Positions 6,626-6,845 of a stretch of DNA of 6,845 bases are shown one piece after another. This stretch comes from Rickettsia endosymbiont of Diachasma alloeum (lineage in GTDB: Bacteria > Pseudomonadota > Alphaproteobacteria > Rickettsiales > Rickettsiaceae). Each line of letters opens with the position of its first letter. Positions within the stretch are counted from its first letter, which is position 1. Position numbers and translations under genes: made by a program. The stretch covers positions 1 through 6,845 of the forward strand of contig DYDT01000004.1 in NCBI GenBank assembly GCA_020404485.1, written 5' to 3'. Below the pieces are notes generated by a model. It was not told the DNA's origin. It saw nothing but the letters and a program-made list of their open reading frames with translations, and searched no databases.

Positions 6626-6654
6626 ATTATAGAGATTTTTGAATTAAATATAAA
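6626..6654 (-). promoter_or_regulatory. Candidate sigma70-type promoter upstream of ctaA
   Basis: On the minus strand TTTATA (6654-6649, 4 of 6 to TTGACA) is 17 bases from a perfect TATAAT (6631-6626). A transcript from it would start near 6619-6617, which is just downstream of the ATG at 6623. Either the promoter is a chance match in AT-rich sequence or translation starts further in. No experimental support. Confidence 0.35.
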
Positions 6655-6670
6655 GCTGTTGCTGTGTGGA

Positions 6671-6742
6671 TCAGCTCTGTCATCCCGTGGCTTGTCCACG
6701 GGATTCAGCTCTTTGTCATTCCCGTGGAGGCATTGTTGCGTG
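6671..6742. repeat. Palindromic repeat with perfect 9-bp hairpin and a direct repeat
   Basis: atcccgtgg (6682-6690), loop cttgt, ccacgggat (6696-6704) form a perfect 9-bp stem. The lead-in tcagctctgtcatcccgtgg (6671-6690) recurs imperfectly at 6705-6727 as tcagct ctttgtcatt cccgtgg, so the unit is partly duplicated. It ends with ggcattgttgcgtgga (6729-6743). The same hairpin and end motif occur at 1298-1334 and, with one mismatch, at 2513-2535. There is no T-tract, so it is not called a terminator. Confidence 0.65.
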
Positions 6743-6756
6743 GATAAGAAAAGAGT

Positions 6757-6838
6757 AGCTGCGAACTTAAAAAAGTAGTAAATTGACAAGAAACTTAACC
6801 ACAAGTGTATATGTCAAAGCTACAAAGAGTTCGCAACT
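6757..6838. repeat. Long imperfect palindrome at the window's right edge
   Basis: agctgcgaact (6757-6767) and agttcgcaact (6828-6838) are inverted with one mismatch. Inside, gtag (6775-6778) faces ctac (6820-6823), and ttgaca (6783-6788) faces tgtcaa (6812-6817). The nested arms would give an 82-base stem-loop. It differs in sequence from the cccgtgg repeats. No gene is visible in this 222-bp upstream region; the function is unknown. Confidence 0.5.
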
Positions 6839-6845
6839 GGAATAA

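Noticed and set aside
6682..6704. Rho-independent terminator
   Set aside because: The stem is strong but neither strand has a T-run after it, and the same hairpin recurs as part of a dispersed repeat.
6580..6804. 74-codon open frame on the minus strand upstream of ctaA
   Set aside because: Most of it is translated repeat sequence (STQQCLHGND type), it overlaps the ctaA start in another frame, and it has no ribosome binding site or protein-like composition.

Overview
The window looks like chromosomal sequence from a Rickettsia (obligate intracellular alphaproteobacterium). It is AT-rich, its proteins closely resemble Rickettsia PdhA/PdhB, RluC and CtaA as I recall them, and its intergenic spaces hold the short palindromic repeats (containing motifs such as tgtcattcccg and cccgtgg...ccacggg) that litter Rickettsia genomes. 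Species cannot be named from this window; the abundance of repeats plus an insertion sequence fits a repeat-rich, non-typhus-group lineage (inference). All genes are on the minus strand, so transcription runs from high to low coordinates.

Layout in transcription order. 6624-6845: repeat-derived upstream region with hairpins and a weak candidate promoter. 5571-6623: ctaA (heme A synthase), whose first ~17 codons come partly from a repeat. 4666-5571: rluC (23S rRNA pseudouridine synthase), overlapping ctaA by one base (TAATG). 3450-4634: exported beta-lactamase/PBP-like serine hydrolase. 2661-3449: exodeoxyribonuclease III family xth, directly abutting the hydrolase (TAAATG). These four form a compact probable operon. 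2448-2660: a complete 146-bp palindromic element plus a second repeat fragment. 1467-2447: pdhA (PDH E1 alpha, GTG start with a strong ribosome binding site). 1257-1466: two more repeat units. 279-1256: pdhB (PDH E1 beta). 1-242: the end of an IS3-family insertion sequence, whose tip lies 36 bp past the pdhB stop.

The most important observation is technical. Bases 118-159 are an exact 42-base match, from memory, to the 454 Titanium paired-end linker, which contains a perfect 34-bp loxP site (122-155). It sits inside the IS3 orfA fragment. It almost certainly reflects untrimmed mate-pair linker left in a contig end, so the join between bases 1-117 and 160 onward should not be trusted as real genome structure.

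Functionally, PdhA and PdhB form the E1 heterotetramer of pyruvate dehydrogenase; E2 and E3 are not in this window. CtaA makes heme A for the terminal cytochrome oxidase, RluC modifies 23S rRNA, Xth repairs abasic sites, and the serine hydrolase probably acts in the periplasm. I see no convincing new multi-gene biological system here. The biologically interesting material is the repeat elements and their effect on the ctaA N-terminus.
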